A stretch of DNA of 20,710 nt from Polyangiaceae bacterium (GTDB lineage: Bacteria > Myxococcota_A > Polyangia > Polyangiales > Polyangiaceae). Both the position numbers and the translations under genes were made by a program. Under the pieces are notes generated by a model that worked only from the letters and a program-made list of their open reading frames with translations, ran no database searches and had not been told where the DNA came from. The stretch covers positions 1-20,710 of the forward strand of contig JAKVCH010000006.1 of assembly GCA_022447485.1 (NCBI GenBank), given 5' to 3'. Shown here in pieces: positions 1 to 6,802 of the stretch; within the stretch, counting starts at the first letter, position 1; every line of letters starts with the position of its first letter.

Positions 1-884
1 CTTTCGCGATGGCACCCGTTGGCTCCGTCCACCCCAATTGGGCAGCTCGAGGCGATGGCGTCTGGGTTCCCATGCTCGATGAGCAGCACCCCGAGGACGC
101 CCCTCGGCTATTTAAAACGCTGCTTCACCCCGACAAGAGCCGCTCCTGGGCAGAGCTTTTCGTTGTAGCAATCGACCTACGACAAGTCGCCGTCCTACCG
201 GTGATGGGTTACCAAGAGCCTCGCACAGAGAAGAAGGAAGCGGAGGGATACACTCGCTTTGCGAAAATTCCTCCTCGACACTTCCCCGAGCTCCTCGCTG
301 CCTTCAATGGTGGATTCATGGCGGAGCATGGTCATTATGGGGTCTTTTTCGACGGTATCAGCTTTATCGATGCAAAGCCCCACAGCTGTACTTTTGCTCG
401 TTTCAAAGACGGCCACTTTGCCGTTGCTAAGTGGGAAGACCTTGAGGACCAAGCAGATGAACTTCTTTGGTACAGACAAGCCCCCGAATGTATGTACCGC
501 AACGGTAAAATTCACCCTTGGATTGATGCCCATCGATCCAGAAAGTGGGGCGCCACTTTAGATGGCAATACCGTAATCCGCAGAAGTGCCGTCGGCTTAA
601 GCGAAGATGGTCAAGTGCTCTTCGTCGGTATTTCGAATCACACCAACGCCAAAGCACTCGCTGAGGGTATGAACCATGCTGGTGCCCATAATGTCGCCCA
701 GATGGACGTCAATTGGTCCTATCCGAAATTCGTCACCTACAAGGCGGACGAGGAGGGGACTCCTCACCCCATAGCACTCGCTAAGGGGTTCGAATTCAGC
801 GACAAGCTTTACGTTGGGGAGCGCTCGATGAGAGACTTCTTCTACCTGGCAAGAAAAGAAGCCATCGACATTACCGAGCCTTAA
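1..884 (+). CDS. Phosphodiester glycosidase-like (NAGPA/DUF2233 family) protein, 5' end probably outside window
   Basis: The frame is open from the left edge (first in-frame ATG at 9), so the N-terminus, including any signal peptide, is probably missing; 291 residues follow that ATG. The protein resembles the phosphodiester glycosidase (NAGPA-like, PF09992) fold. It has AFNGGF around residue 98, which is typical of the family, then RSAVGLSEDGQ and VGISNHT around 193-212, and a late segment AGAHNVAQMDVNWS where the family carries a conserved Gly/Asp region. Family members cleave sugar phosphodiester or similar linkages, usually outside the cytoplasm; the substrate here cannot be read from sequence. 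The gene converges on selO with only 3 bp between the stop codons. Family call fairly firm, function inferred. Confidence 0.7.
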   Translation, partial: FAMAPVGSVHPNWAARGDGVWVPMLDEQHPEDAPRLFKTLLHPDKSRSWAELFVVAIDLRQVAVLPVMGYQEPRTEKKEAEGYTRFAKIPPRHFPELLAAFNGGFMAEHGHYGVFFDGISFIDAKPHSCTFARFKDGHFAVAKWEDLEDQADELLWYRQAPECMYRNGKIHPWIDAHRSRKWGATLDGNTVIRRSAVGLSEDGQVLFVGISNHTNAKALAEGMNHAGAHNVAQMDVNWSYPKFVTYKADEEGTPHPIALAKGFEFSDKLYVGERSMRDFFYLARKEAIDITEP

Positions 885-887
885 GGG

Positions 888-2612
888 TCACGAACTGCAG
901 CTCAACATCGAGCAACCCGGCTTATCTCGCGCCCACTCTGGTCGCTTCTGAGCCCATGCTTCGCGTCCAGGCTGCTCGTCATAAGGTCGTTGCAAAACAT
1001 CAAAAAGCTCCAAAAGAGCCGACGTGTCGCCTTTTTCGGCCTTCTCGATCACAATTTGCGCGAGATAATTCCTCAGAACATATTTAGGATTGGCCTGCTG
1101 CATCTGCTCTCGTCGTTGTTCAAGAGCTTCTTCAACCTTCTGTGCGCGCAGGGTCAAGTCTGCTTCTGCGCGTACTACATACTTCCGGAGCCAAGCATTC
1201 ATCGCCCGATCAGCATCAGGGCTGATACCTTGCTCGTCATAATAGGCCTCTGCCAAATACTTAGCTCGCCAATCCAACGTTACTTCTTGAAAGGAGGGCT
1301 CTTTCAATTCAGCAAGCAGCTCGCGGATTGGTAAATCCGCCAAGTGACGAAAAAAGATAGTCATATCGGTTTCGCTCGCCTGCAGGGCGTCGAAGAGTTG
1401 ATCAACCAGTTGTTTATCGGCGGCCACCTGCTCCGACCCGGGGGGGCTCTCCAAATCGAGGCTCAAAAAACCTAATTTACGAGCCATCATTTTGCCCTGG
1501 AGTCGATCGAAGAGCGGCTCTAAACCACGTAAGACTTCCTCAAGAATTTGAGGCTGGTCCATGATCAACGCAAGTGCGTTGCCGAGTTGCCAGATATTCC
1601 AAGCACAAATCTGAGGCTGATGGCCATAGCGATAGCGTCTCCCCTGAAAGTCTGTGGTATTCGGCGTCCAATTCGGATCAAAACCTTCCAGCCAACCATA
1701 AGGACCATAATCAATGGTCAAACCTAAAATCGACATATTATCTGTGTTCATCACCCCATGAACAAAGCCGACGCGCATCCATTCGACGCACATTGCGGCG
1801 TTCAGGCGCGCGACTTCCCGATAAAACTCGAGAATGGCCTGGTCTGTTTGGGTACCAAAACGCTCGGCAAGCTCAGGAAAATGATAGCGAATCGTATAGT
1901 CCACCAGCTTTCTCAGAGTCTGGGTGTCTCCGCGGCTGGCGAATAGTTGAAAATTGCCAAATCTCAAAAAGCTAGGCGCTACGCGACAGACCACTGCACC
2001 GGGTTCAGGAAGAGCGCGACCACTATAAAACATGTCTCGCACCACAGACTCACCTGTTGCAACAAGACTCAAGGCTCGGGTTGTTGGCACGCCTAACCAG
2101 TGCATCGCTTCACTGCACAGGAACTCACGAATGCTCGAACGAAGAACGGCTCGACCGTCTGCGCTGCGGCTATAGGGCGTCGGGCCTGCTCCTTTCAGCT
2201 GCAATTCAAAGAAGCCCGCCTCGCTCTCAAGTTCACCCAAGGAAATGGCTCGACCATCGCCTAGTTGTCCCGCCCAATTACCAAATTGATGCCCGCCGTA
2301 GCAACCTGCCCAGGGCCGCATTTCAGAGGTTAGGGCTGAACCACTTAGAACATCAGCAGCGACGGGGTCCTCCATTGCCGATGAAGTGAGGCCTATTTCC
2401 CGAGCGAGTTTCGGCGAGTAGGCCAAAAGACGAGGAGCAGCAACCGCCGTTGGCTCAACGAAAGAAAAACAGGCGTCGAGGACTTGCCGAGTGCCTGTTT
2501 CCTTAGACGGGTCGGCAGGCAATTCCTGGGTAAATCGACGCTGAAAAGGTGGAGCCTCTTCCCAAGTCACTCGAGGTAAAGAGACGTTTCCCGACTCTGG
2601 TAGACTGCTCAT
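888..2612 (-). CDS. selO: Protein adenylyltransferase SelO (YdiU/UPF0061 family)
   Basis: 574 residues, close to full family length. SelO is a pseudokinase-fold enzyme that transfers AMP from ATP to Ser/Thr/Tyr of target proteins and is linked to redox stress. Family blocks in order: YGGHQFGNWAGQLGDGRA (about 105-122), QLKGAGPTPYSR with RAVLRSSIREFL (about 137-165), CRVAPSFLRFGNF, the segment GFVHGVMNTDNMSILGLTID holding the catalytic-loop N and metal-binding D residues, then YGHQPQICAWN. The C-terminus ends in SCSS; the Cys occupies the place of selenocysteine in animal SelO, as in E. coli YdiU, and the stop is an ordinary TGA three codons later. Start ATG at 2612 has no good SD. Divergent from mutM, 46 bp between starts. 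Confidence 0.95.
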   Translation of the reverse strand: MSSLPESGNVSLPRVTWEEAPPFQRRFTQELPADPSKETGTRQVLDACFSFVEPTAVAAPRLLAYSPKLAREIGLTSSAMEDPVAADVLSGSALTSEMRPWAGCYGGHQFGNWAGQLGDGRAISLGELESEAGFFELQLKGAGPTPYSRSADGRAVLRSSIREFLCSEAMHWLGVPTTRALSLVATGESVVRDMFYSGRALPEPGAVVCRVAPSFLRFGNFQLFASRGDTQTLRKLVDYTIRYHFPELAERFGTQTDQAILEFYREVARLNAAMCVEWMRVGFVHGVMNTDNMSILGLTIDYGPYGWLEGFDPNWTPNTTDFQGRRYRYGHQPQICAWNIWQLGNALALIMDQPQILEEVLRGLEPLFDRLQGKMMARKLGFLSLDLESPPGSEQVAADKQLVDQLFDALQASETDMTIFFRHLADLPIRELLAELKEPSFQEVTLDWRAKYLAEAYYDEQGISPDADRAMNAWLRKYVVRAEADLTLRAQKVEEALEQRREQMQQANPKYVLRNYLAQIVIEKAEKGDTSALLELFDVLQRPYDEQPGREAWAQKRPEWARDKPGCSMLSCSS

Positions 2613-2658
2613 GCTGCAAGGATTAGCGCATCTTACTCCCTTAGGTTAGAGATAAATC

Positions 2659-3465
2659 ATGCCTGAACTACCCGAGGTAGAAAATGTGCGAAAGCAATTA
2701 GCTCCCAGCTTCGTCTCTCGGACGATTCAAGAAATTTGGGCAGGCCCCAATAGCTACTTTTTTATTACTCCTCCACGACAACTCAAACGAGAGCTCCCGG
2801 GGAAAAAAGTCCGGGCTTTGGCGCGACATGGCAAATACCTTGTCGCGACCTTAAGTGACGATTCACAGCTGCTCTTGCACTTAGGAATGACTGGACAGCT
2901 GACGACTCAAGTTCAAGAACAAGATCGTCACCTCCACCTGATTTTCAAGATGAGCCGAGGAAAGACCATCTACTTTCGCGACGTCCGAAAGTTTGGAAAG
3001 GTCGAGTGGATCGCCCCTGGCGAATCGAGTACGCGTCTCGAAAAGTTAGGGCCCGATGCCCTCGAACTCGAGGGCGAGGCTCTTTATCGAGCCAGCCGCA
3101 ACAGAAAGATTCCCGTAAAAACACTGCTCCTCGACCAAAAGGTCAGCGCGGGGATTGGCAATATCTACGCCGACGAGGCTCTCTTCCGAGCCGGCATACG
3201 TCCTTCTCGCCCTAGCTCACGACTCACAAAGTCGGAAGCAATCAAGCTAGCGAGAGAAGTCCGTCAAATTCTGGCGCTAGCCGTCAGCGCTGGCGGCTCC
3301 AGCATCAACGATTATATGCAGCCCAACGGAAATGAGGGAGACTTTCAGCATCTGCACAAAATCTACGGGAAAACTGGCGAAACCTGTTCGGAATGCGAGG
3401 CAAAAATTCAGCGCGTCGTACTAGGCGGCCGCAGCAGTCATTTCTGTCGGCGCTGTCAAAAATAG
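2659..3465 (+). CDS. mutM: Formamidopyrimidine-DNA glycosylase (Fpg/MutM)
   Basis: 268 residues, normal for the family. It removes 8-oxoguanine and other oxidised purines from DNA and nicks the abasic site (bifunctional glycosylase/AP lyase, base excision repair). The start is certain because mature Fpg uses Pro2 as the catalytic amine: the protein begins MPELPEVE, with Pro2 and Glu3. Other marks are the catalytic Lys in RHGKYL (about residue 57), the RDVRKFGK loop, the H2TH helix region LLLDQKVSAGIGNIYADEAL (about 156-175), and a C-terminal zinc finger of CSEC and CRRC pairs with family spacing. The upstream SD is weak. rpiA follows within 30-65 bp on the same strand with no terminator between, so the two are probably co-transcribed. 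Confidence 0.97.
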   Translation: MPELPEVENVRKQLAPSFVSRTIQEIWAGPNSYFFITPPRQLKRELPGKKVRALARHGKYLVATLSDDSQLLLHLGMTGQLTTQVQEQDRHLHLIFKMSRGKTIYFRDVRKFGKVEWIAPGESSTRLEKLGPDALELEGEALYRASRNRKIPVKTLLLDQKVSAGIGNIYADEALFRAGIRPSRPSSRLTKSEAIKLAREVRQILALAVSAGGSSINDYMQPNGNEGDFQHLHKIYGKTGETCSECEAKIQRVVLGGRSSHFCRRCQK

Positions 3466-3529
3466 ACCTTGCGTCGCCAGCTCGTATTAGAAGATGCGCC
3501 GGCCGAGCGCTTCCGCTATGCCCCGACTT

Positions 3530-4207
3530 ATGAGCGCCCAAGAAGAAGCCAAAAAAAATGCTGCGCGAGCGGCTCTCGCCTATCTACCAGAATCCGGCAT
3601 CGTCGGACTCGGTACAGGCTCCACCGCGAAGCACTTCATTGATGGTGTTGGGGAACTCATCAAGGAAGGGCGGAAGTTCTCTGCTGTCCCCACCAGCGAG
3701 CAAAGCCGAATTCAAGCTCTCGATCTGGGTATCCCGCTTGCACCGGTAGATGGGCCGTGGGAAATTGATGTTTGCGTCGATGGCGCAGACGAAGTCTCCG
3801 ATGCCCTCGATCTCATCAAAGGGGGCGGAGCCGCCCATACCCGCGAAAAGATCGTCAACTACGCTAGTCGCTGCAATATCATTGTGGTCGATGACTCAAA
3901 ACTGAGCCCGCAACTTGGGGAAAAGTGGAAGGTTCCGCTCGAGATTCTTCACTTCGCCCATCGAGCGACAGCCGAGGCACTTCGCACCTTCGGTGAGCTG
4001 TCCCAACGGCAGAAAAATGGCCAGGCGCTGATCACCGATTCTGGAAATTACGTTTATGATTTAGCCACCGGACCAATTACCGACCCCAGGGAGCTTGATA
4101 CCCGTCTACGAGCCCTGCCCGGCGTTGTCGAAACGGGGCTCTTTTGTCAACGCGCCGATATTGTTCTGATCGCGACTCAGGAAGGGGTGATTGAAAAGAA
4201 GAAATGA
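3530..4207 (+). CDS. rpiA: Ribose-5-phosphate isomerase A
   Basis: Interconverts ribose 5-phosphate and ribulose 5-phosphate in the non-oxidative pentose phosphate pathway (cytoplasm). Family motifs: IVGLGTGSTAKHFID near the N-terminus (phosphate-binding loop), VPTSEQS, DVCVDGADEV with the two active-site Asp, and KGGGAAHTREKIV carrying the catalytic Lys and Glu. The C-terminus GVVETGLFCQRADIVLIATQEGV is also typical. In-frame ATGs exist at 3494, 3518 and 3530. I chose 3530 because MSAQEEAKKNAARAAL aligns with the usual N-terminus, giving 225 residues; the extra upstream residues do not look like family sequence, and no start has a convincing SD. Follows mutM on the same strand and converges on a small minus-strand gene. 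Confidence 0.95.
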   Translation: MSAQEEAKKNAARAALAYLPESGIVGLGTGSTAKHFIDGVGELIKEGRKFSAVPTSEQSRIQALDLGIPLAPVDGPWEIDVCVDGADEVSDALDLIKGGGAAHTREKIVNYASRCNIIVVDDSKLSPQLGEKWKVPLEILHFAHRATAEALRTFGELSQRQKNGQALITDSGNYVYDLATGPITDPRELDTRLRALPGVVETGLFCQRADIVLIATQEGVIEKKK

Positions 4208-4243
4208 AACCGGTCTTCAAGCATCGCCCATTGGGGAATGGTG

Positions 4244-4672
4244 TCATCCCTTCTCGCTAGCGCGAGACAGCCAGACCAATGCCGCACAGATCGTTTCTGC
4301 TACCTCACAAAGCTGGATATCTCCCTGCTCATAAACGAGATAGTCTTTCGGTTCGACTTCAAAGCGTGGGAGGTAGCGAAAACGCCACAGGCGGCCGCCA
4401 CCAGGCAGGGCGAGTTCCTCAATCGGAGTGGACGTTTCGGCTAAATCTTTACCGTAGCGCTGCATAGTTGCTTCAAGGGCCCCTGGGGGTAGTGAGCGAG
4501 CCGCTTGTCCAGTCTCCAAGACTTGAAGCCGCGTCCCAGTAACCAAAAGCTCCACTCGTACCGGGCAAGCGCCTTCGTATCTTTCAAAGAGCAGCATCGG
4601 CCGAGAGCATAAAGCGAGGCCTCCCACAAGGGAAGAGCACGGTGCTCCAGGCCATGTTGGCCAAATATTCAT
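4244..4672 (-). CDS. Hypothetical protein, up to 142 aa, family not recognised
   Basis: Open frame of 142 codons from ATG 4672 to TGA at 4244. I do not recognise a family. Its composition looks like a real soluble protein: an alternating hydrophobic segment (VRVELLVTGTRLQVLETG), a Tyr/Glu-rich stretch (YLPRFEVEPKDYLVYEQGD) and a helical C-terminus (AETICAALVWLSRA). It lacks a signal peptide or TM segment. The true start may be the internal ATG at 4597 (MLLFERYEG), since the first 25 residues look less protein-like; neither start has good SD spacing. It converges on rpiA and diverges from the PP2C gene. If the PP2C start is the TTG at 4774 there is no overlap. It could be spurious, but no better frame covers this stretch. 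Confidence 0.5.
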   Translation of the reverse strand: MNIWPTWPGAPCSSLVGGLALCSRPMLLFERYEGACPVRVELLVTGTRLQVLETGQAARSLPPGALEATMQRYGKDLAETSTPIEELALPGGGRLWRFRYLPRFEVEPKDYLVYEQGDIQLCEVAETICAALVWLSRASEKG

Positions 4673-4714
4673 GCCTCAAACACAAGAAATTAGCCGAGTT
4701 GGCCCTTGAGCCAA

Positions 4715-4767
4715 TTGACTTCCCCCCCTCTGCCACCGACGATAGAGCAATTCCTTTATCAAGAGAG
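4715..4767 (+). promoter_or_regulatory. Candidate promoter and ribosome-binding site for the PP2C gene
   Basis: A -35-like TTGACT lies at 4715-4720. A poor -10 (ATAG-containing, about 4739-4746) follows at a longer than ideal spacing. The SD-like AAGAGAG at 4761-4767 sits 6 nt before the TTG at 4774. The SD supports the TTG as the real start; the promoter itself is weakly supported. Confidence 0.3.
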
Positions 4768-4773
4768 AATCAC

Positions 4774-5538
4774 TTGCGAATCGAAGTAGCTGGCCAGACC
4801 GATGTAGGACGCAAACGCGCTCATAACGAAGACAATTTCGCGATCTACGGAGAGCACGGCCTTTATATTGTAGCGGACGGAATGGGCGGGCACGCTTCCG
4901 GCGAAGTTGCCTCGCAACTGGCTGTCGAAACCCTGCGAGACTTTTTCGAAGCTACCTCTTCCGATCCTGATCGCACCTGGCCCTATAAAATGGACCGCAG
5001 CAAGGATTATCAGGAAAATCGCCTCATCACGGGCATCAAATTAAGTAATCTCCGTATTTTCGAAACTGCCCGAAAAAACGACGCCCAGCGTGGCATGGGG
5101 ACAACGATTGTCGCGCTCTTTTGCACTCGCGAGGGAATGTACCTAGCTCACGTTGGCGATAGTCGCATCTACCGCATTCGGGATGGGGTCATGGAGCAAC
5201 TCACAGAGGACCATTCTCTTCTGAATGACTACCTCAAGATGAAAGAGTTAACCCCAGAAGAAATCGAAAACTTTCCCCACAAGAATGTCATCGTTCGTGC
5301 TCTGGGCATGAAAGAAACGGTGAAGGTTGAAACGCGCTTTGAGCAACCTCGCAAAGGCGACCTTTTGATTCTCTGCTCGGATGGGCTTGCTGGTCCTCTC
5401 AGCGATCAGGAAATTCATGACGTGATCAACAACCACCCCCATGACCTGACTCAAGCAGCCCAAGCCTTGATTGAGAAGGCCAACGAAAATGGTGGTCCTG
5501 ATAATATCACGGCAGTTTTGGCTCGCTGTGTTGAATAA
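4774..5538 (+). CDS. PP2C-family (PPM) serine/threonine protein phosphatase
   Basis: Metal-dependent phosphatase removing phosphate from Ser/Thr of proteins, normally opposing Hanks-type kinases. All PPM motifs are present: TDVGRKRAHNEDNF, VADGMGGHASGEVAS (metal-binding D and G), GMGTTIVAL, HVGDSRIYRI, TEDHS, CSDGL and GGPDNITA. The frame is open back to a GTG at 4642, but the family domain begins at LRIEVAGQTDVG. I therefore place the start at TTG 4774, which has AAGAGAG 6 nt upstream; this gives 254 residues, the size of a stand-alone bacterial PP2C, and avoids overlap with the minus-strand gene. Soluble, no membrane segment. An ECF sigma gene follows 63 bp downstream; no kinase gene is in the window. 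Confidence 0.93.
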   Translation: MRIEVAGQTDVGRKRAHNEDNFAIYGEHGLYIVADGMGGHASGEVASQLAVETLRDFFEATSSDPDRTWPYKMDRSKDYQENRLITGIKLSNLRIFETARKNDAQRGMGTTIVALFCTREGMYLAHVGDSRIYRIRDGVMEQLTEDHSLLNDYLKMKELTPEEIENFPHKNVIVRALGMKETVKVETRFEQPRKGDLLILCSDGLAGPLSDQEIHDVINNHPHDLTQAAQALIEKANENGGPDNITAVLARCVE

Positions 5539-5566
5539 ATAAAACCTATCCGTCGTGAGTTCTCTT

Positions 5567-5594
5567 GAACTTTTCCTCCTCGCCGCTGTCCTAA
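5567..5594 (+). promoter_or_regulatory. Candidate ECF (sigmaE-type) promoter directly before the sigma gene
   Basis: GAACTT at 5567-5572 followed 15 nt later by GTCCTAA (5588-5594) resembles the sigmaE/AlgU class consensus (GAACTT, about 15-16 nt, TCTAA/TCTGA). The predicted transcription start falls at about 5600-5602, at or next to the sigma start codon. A sigma70 reading (TTGAAC plus TAAACT) would need a 21-nt spacer and fits worse. This is consistent with autoregulation, common for ECF sigma genes. Confidence 0.45.
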
Positions 5595-5601
5595 ACTAGA
5601 G

Positions 5602-6213
5602 ATGGTTCAATCAAGCGATTCGCTAGAAAGTGCCGATTCTATCGCGCGACTGAAGCAACGCGATGAGCATCTATTTAATCGTCTTGTGCGGATGCATGAG
5701 GGCAATGTGTATCGCCTGATCTGGCGAATGGTCGGACATCAACAAGAGGCAGAAGATCTTACCCAAGAAGTCTTCGTTCAAGTATTCCGTGCTCTCCCCA
5801 CCTTTCGCGGCGATTCTAAACTCACCACATGGATCTATCGTATTGCCGTGAATCTCACAAAGAATCGCGGCAAGTACCTCAGTCGCCGTCATCATAAAGG
5901 CCACGATGAATTCGACGCGGAGAAGATGAACAAGGCACAAAAAACTGCCCAAGGAATCACCATGGGGGAAAACTCCCGCCCCGACGAAATGGCGATCGGA
6001 CGCCAAGCAGAAAGCATTGTTCTCCAATGTCTTCAGAAACTCCCCGACGAATATCGCCAGCTCCTCGTCCTCAGAGACGTCGAGCACCTCAGCTACGACG
6101 AGGTAACGAAGATAACTGGTTTGGCTCAGGGTACGGTGAAGAGCCGGCTACATCGAGCCCGCGCTGAACTCAAAGCCAGCGTGAACGAAAGATTGGAAGG
6201 AGGCGAGAGATGA
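5602..6213 (+). CDS. ECF-type RNA polymerase sigma factor (RpoE/SigE-like)
   Basis: 203 residues with the two ECF domains. Sigma2 is at about 23-95, with HQQEAEDLTQEVFVQVFRAL (core-binding helix) and FRGDSKLTTWIYRIAVN (-10 recognition). Sigma4 is at about 140-195, with LPDEYRQLLVLRDVEHLSYDE and a helix-turn-helix ending GLAQGTVKSRLHRARAELK. A charged linker of about 45 residues separates them. It redirects RNA polymerase to a stress or envelope regulon. No SD precedes ATG 5602, and a candidate ECF promoter would start transcription almost on it, so the message may be leaderless. The stop overlaps the start of the next gene (ATGA at 6210-6213), which points to translational coupling with its probable antagonist. 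Confidence 0.95.
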   Translation: MVQSSDSLESADSIARLKQRDEHLFNRLVRMHEGNVYRLIWRMVGHQQEAEDLTQEVFVQVFRALPTFRGDSKLTTWIYRIAVNLTKNRGKYLSRRHHKGHDEFDAEKMNKAQKTAQGITMGENSRPDEMAIGRQAESIVLQCLQKLPDEYRQLLVLRDVEHLSYDEVTKITGLAQGTVKSRLHRARAELKASVNERLEGGER

Positions 6214-6608
6214 ATTCAGACCAGGCACCACCTCCATCAGAGAATAGCGCCGAAATGCAAAGTAATGCAGATCAGGAGAACTTTTCGGAAAGCGAGAGTA
6301 TCGATCAGAGCACTGAAGAGCTCTTGCAGGTTCTCGGTCGTGCTCTTGCCGAGCCACCAGAAATAAAGCGCTCCCTGCTCGTCCCGATCCAAAATCGCAT
6401 CCATCACACAACCAGAGGACGCTATTTTCGGGACCGATTCAGCCGCCTCAAAGAGCCCCTACCGCTTATTTTGATGGCAAGTATCCTCGTTTTGATGCTC
6501 GCTGCGGCAATCTTCTTCGTTTTTCAGCCAATTTTCGAGGCAGAAAAGGCTGTAGAACGGCCGCCGAGCCCCACCGACCCATTTTCCGGTGAAATTCCGT
6601 CAAGATAG
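6210..6608 (+). CDS. Single-pass membrane protein, putative anti-sigma factor partner
   Basis: 132 residues. It starts at the ATGA overlap with the sigma stop and has a strong SD (AAGGAGG, 6197-6203, 6 nt spacing). Layout: an acidic Ser/Gln/Glu-rich N-terminus (1-35), a helical stretch STEELLQVLGRALAEPP, an Arg/His-rich juxtamembrane segment (IQNRIHHTTRGRYFRDRF, about 60-78), one TM helix (about 84-107) and a short Pro-rich tail of about 25 residues. Position and topology (cytoplasmic N-terminus inferred from basic residues before the TM) fit an anti-sigma factor. However, no HxxxCxxC zinc anti-sigma motif is present and there are no Cys residues at all. The function is inferred from context; it could be another regulator or a small envelope protein co-expressed with the sigma. 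Confidence 0.75.
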   Translation: MNSDQAPPPSENSAEMQSNADQENFSESESIDQSTEELLQVLGRALAEPPEIKRSLLVPIQNRIHHTTRGRYFRDRFSRLKEPLPLILMASILVLMLAAAIFFVFQPIFEAEKAVERPPSPTDPFSGEIPSR

Positions 6609-6610
6609 AC

Positions 6611-6640
6611 TTGAGAAACGAGCGTTCTGGTGCTCAATAT
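6611..6640 (+). promoter_or_regulatory. Promoter for tRNA-Gln
   Basis: TTGAGA (6611-6616) and CAATAT (6635-6640) are separated by 18 nt and followed at once by a GC-only run (GGGCCCCGCC), the GC-rich discriminator typical of stable-RNA promoters under stringent control. The tRNA begins 34 nt after the -10. Confidence 0.5.
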
Positions 6641-6674
6641 AGGGCCCCGCCGGCGGCAGACCAGCCGCGGCTCT

Positions 6675-6748
6675 TCCGGTGTCGTCTAACGGCAGGACAA
6701 GGGACTTTGAATCCCTGAATCATGGTTCGAATCCATGCGCCGGAACCA
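6675..6748 (+). tRNA. tRNA-Gln (anticodon UUG), CCA encoded
   Basis: A complete cloverleaf can be folded by eye. The acceptor stem is TCCGGTG paired with CGCCGGA (one T-G wobble). The D arm is GTC/GAC around TAACGGCAG. The anticodon stem AGGGA/TCCCT holds loop CTTTGAA, so the anticodon is TTG (UUG) reading CAA/CAG glutamine codons. The T arm is CATGG/CCATG with loop TTCGAAT. Discriminator A and encoded CCA follow at 6745-6748. The weak U1-A72 first pair is a known glutamine identity element in bacteria. Confidence 0.95.
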
Positions 6749-6781
6749 AAAAGCTTCCCCTTCAAAAGGGGAAGCTTTTTT
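6748..6781. terminator. Strong hairpin terminator after tRNA-Gln, probably bidirectional
   Basis: A perfect 15-bp stem (6748-6762 with 6766-6780) with a 3-nt loop, starting on the last A of the tRNA CCA and ending in TTTTTT. Because the 5' arm begins with AAAAA, the minus-strand transcript also ends in a U run, so it can terminate the sulfatase gene whose stop codon lies about 22 bp away. Confidence 0.9.
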
Positions 6782-6802
6782 ATTACCCAAAGGCGCTAAT
6801 TA

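Noticed and set aside
888..914. Possible selenocysteine at the SelO C-terminus
   Set aside because: The position is a TGC Cys codon, and the only TGA is the terminal stop after SCSS.
1574..2389. Long plus-strand frames inside selO (133 and 110 codons)
   Set aside because: Antisense shadows of a strongly conserved coding sequence.
5565..5597. Sigma70 promoter TTGAAC/TAAACT before the sigma gene
   Set aside because: The spacer would be 21 nt; the ECF-type reading of the same bases fits better.
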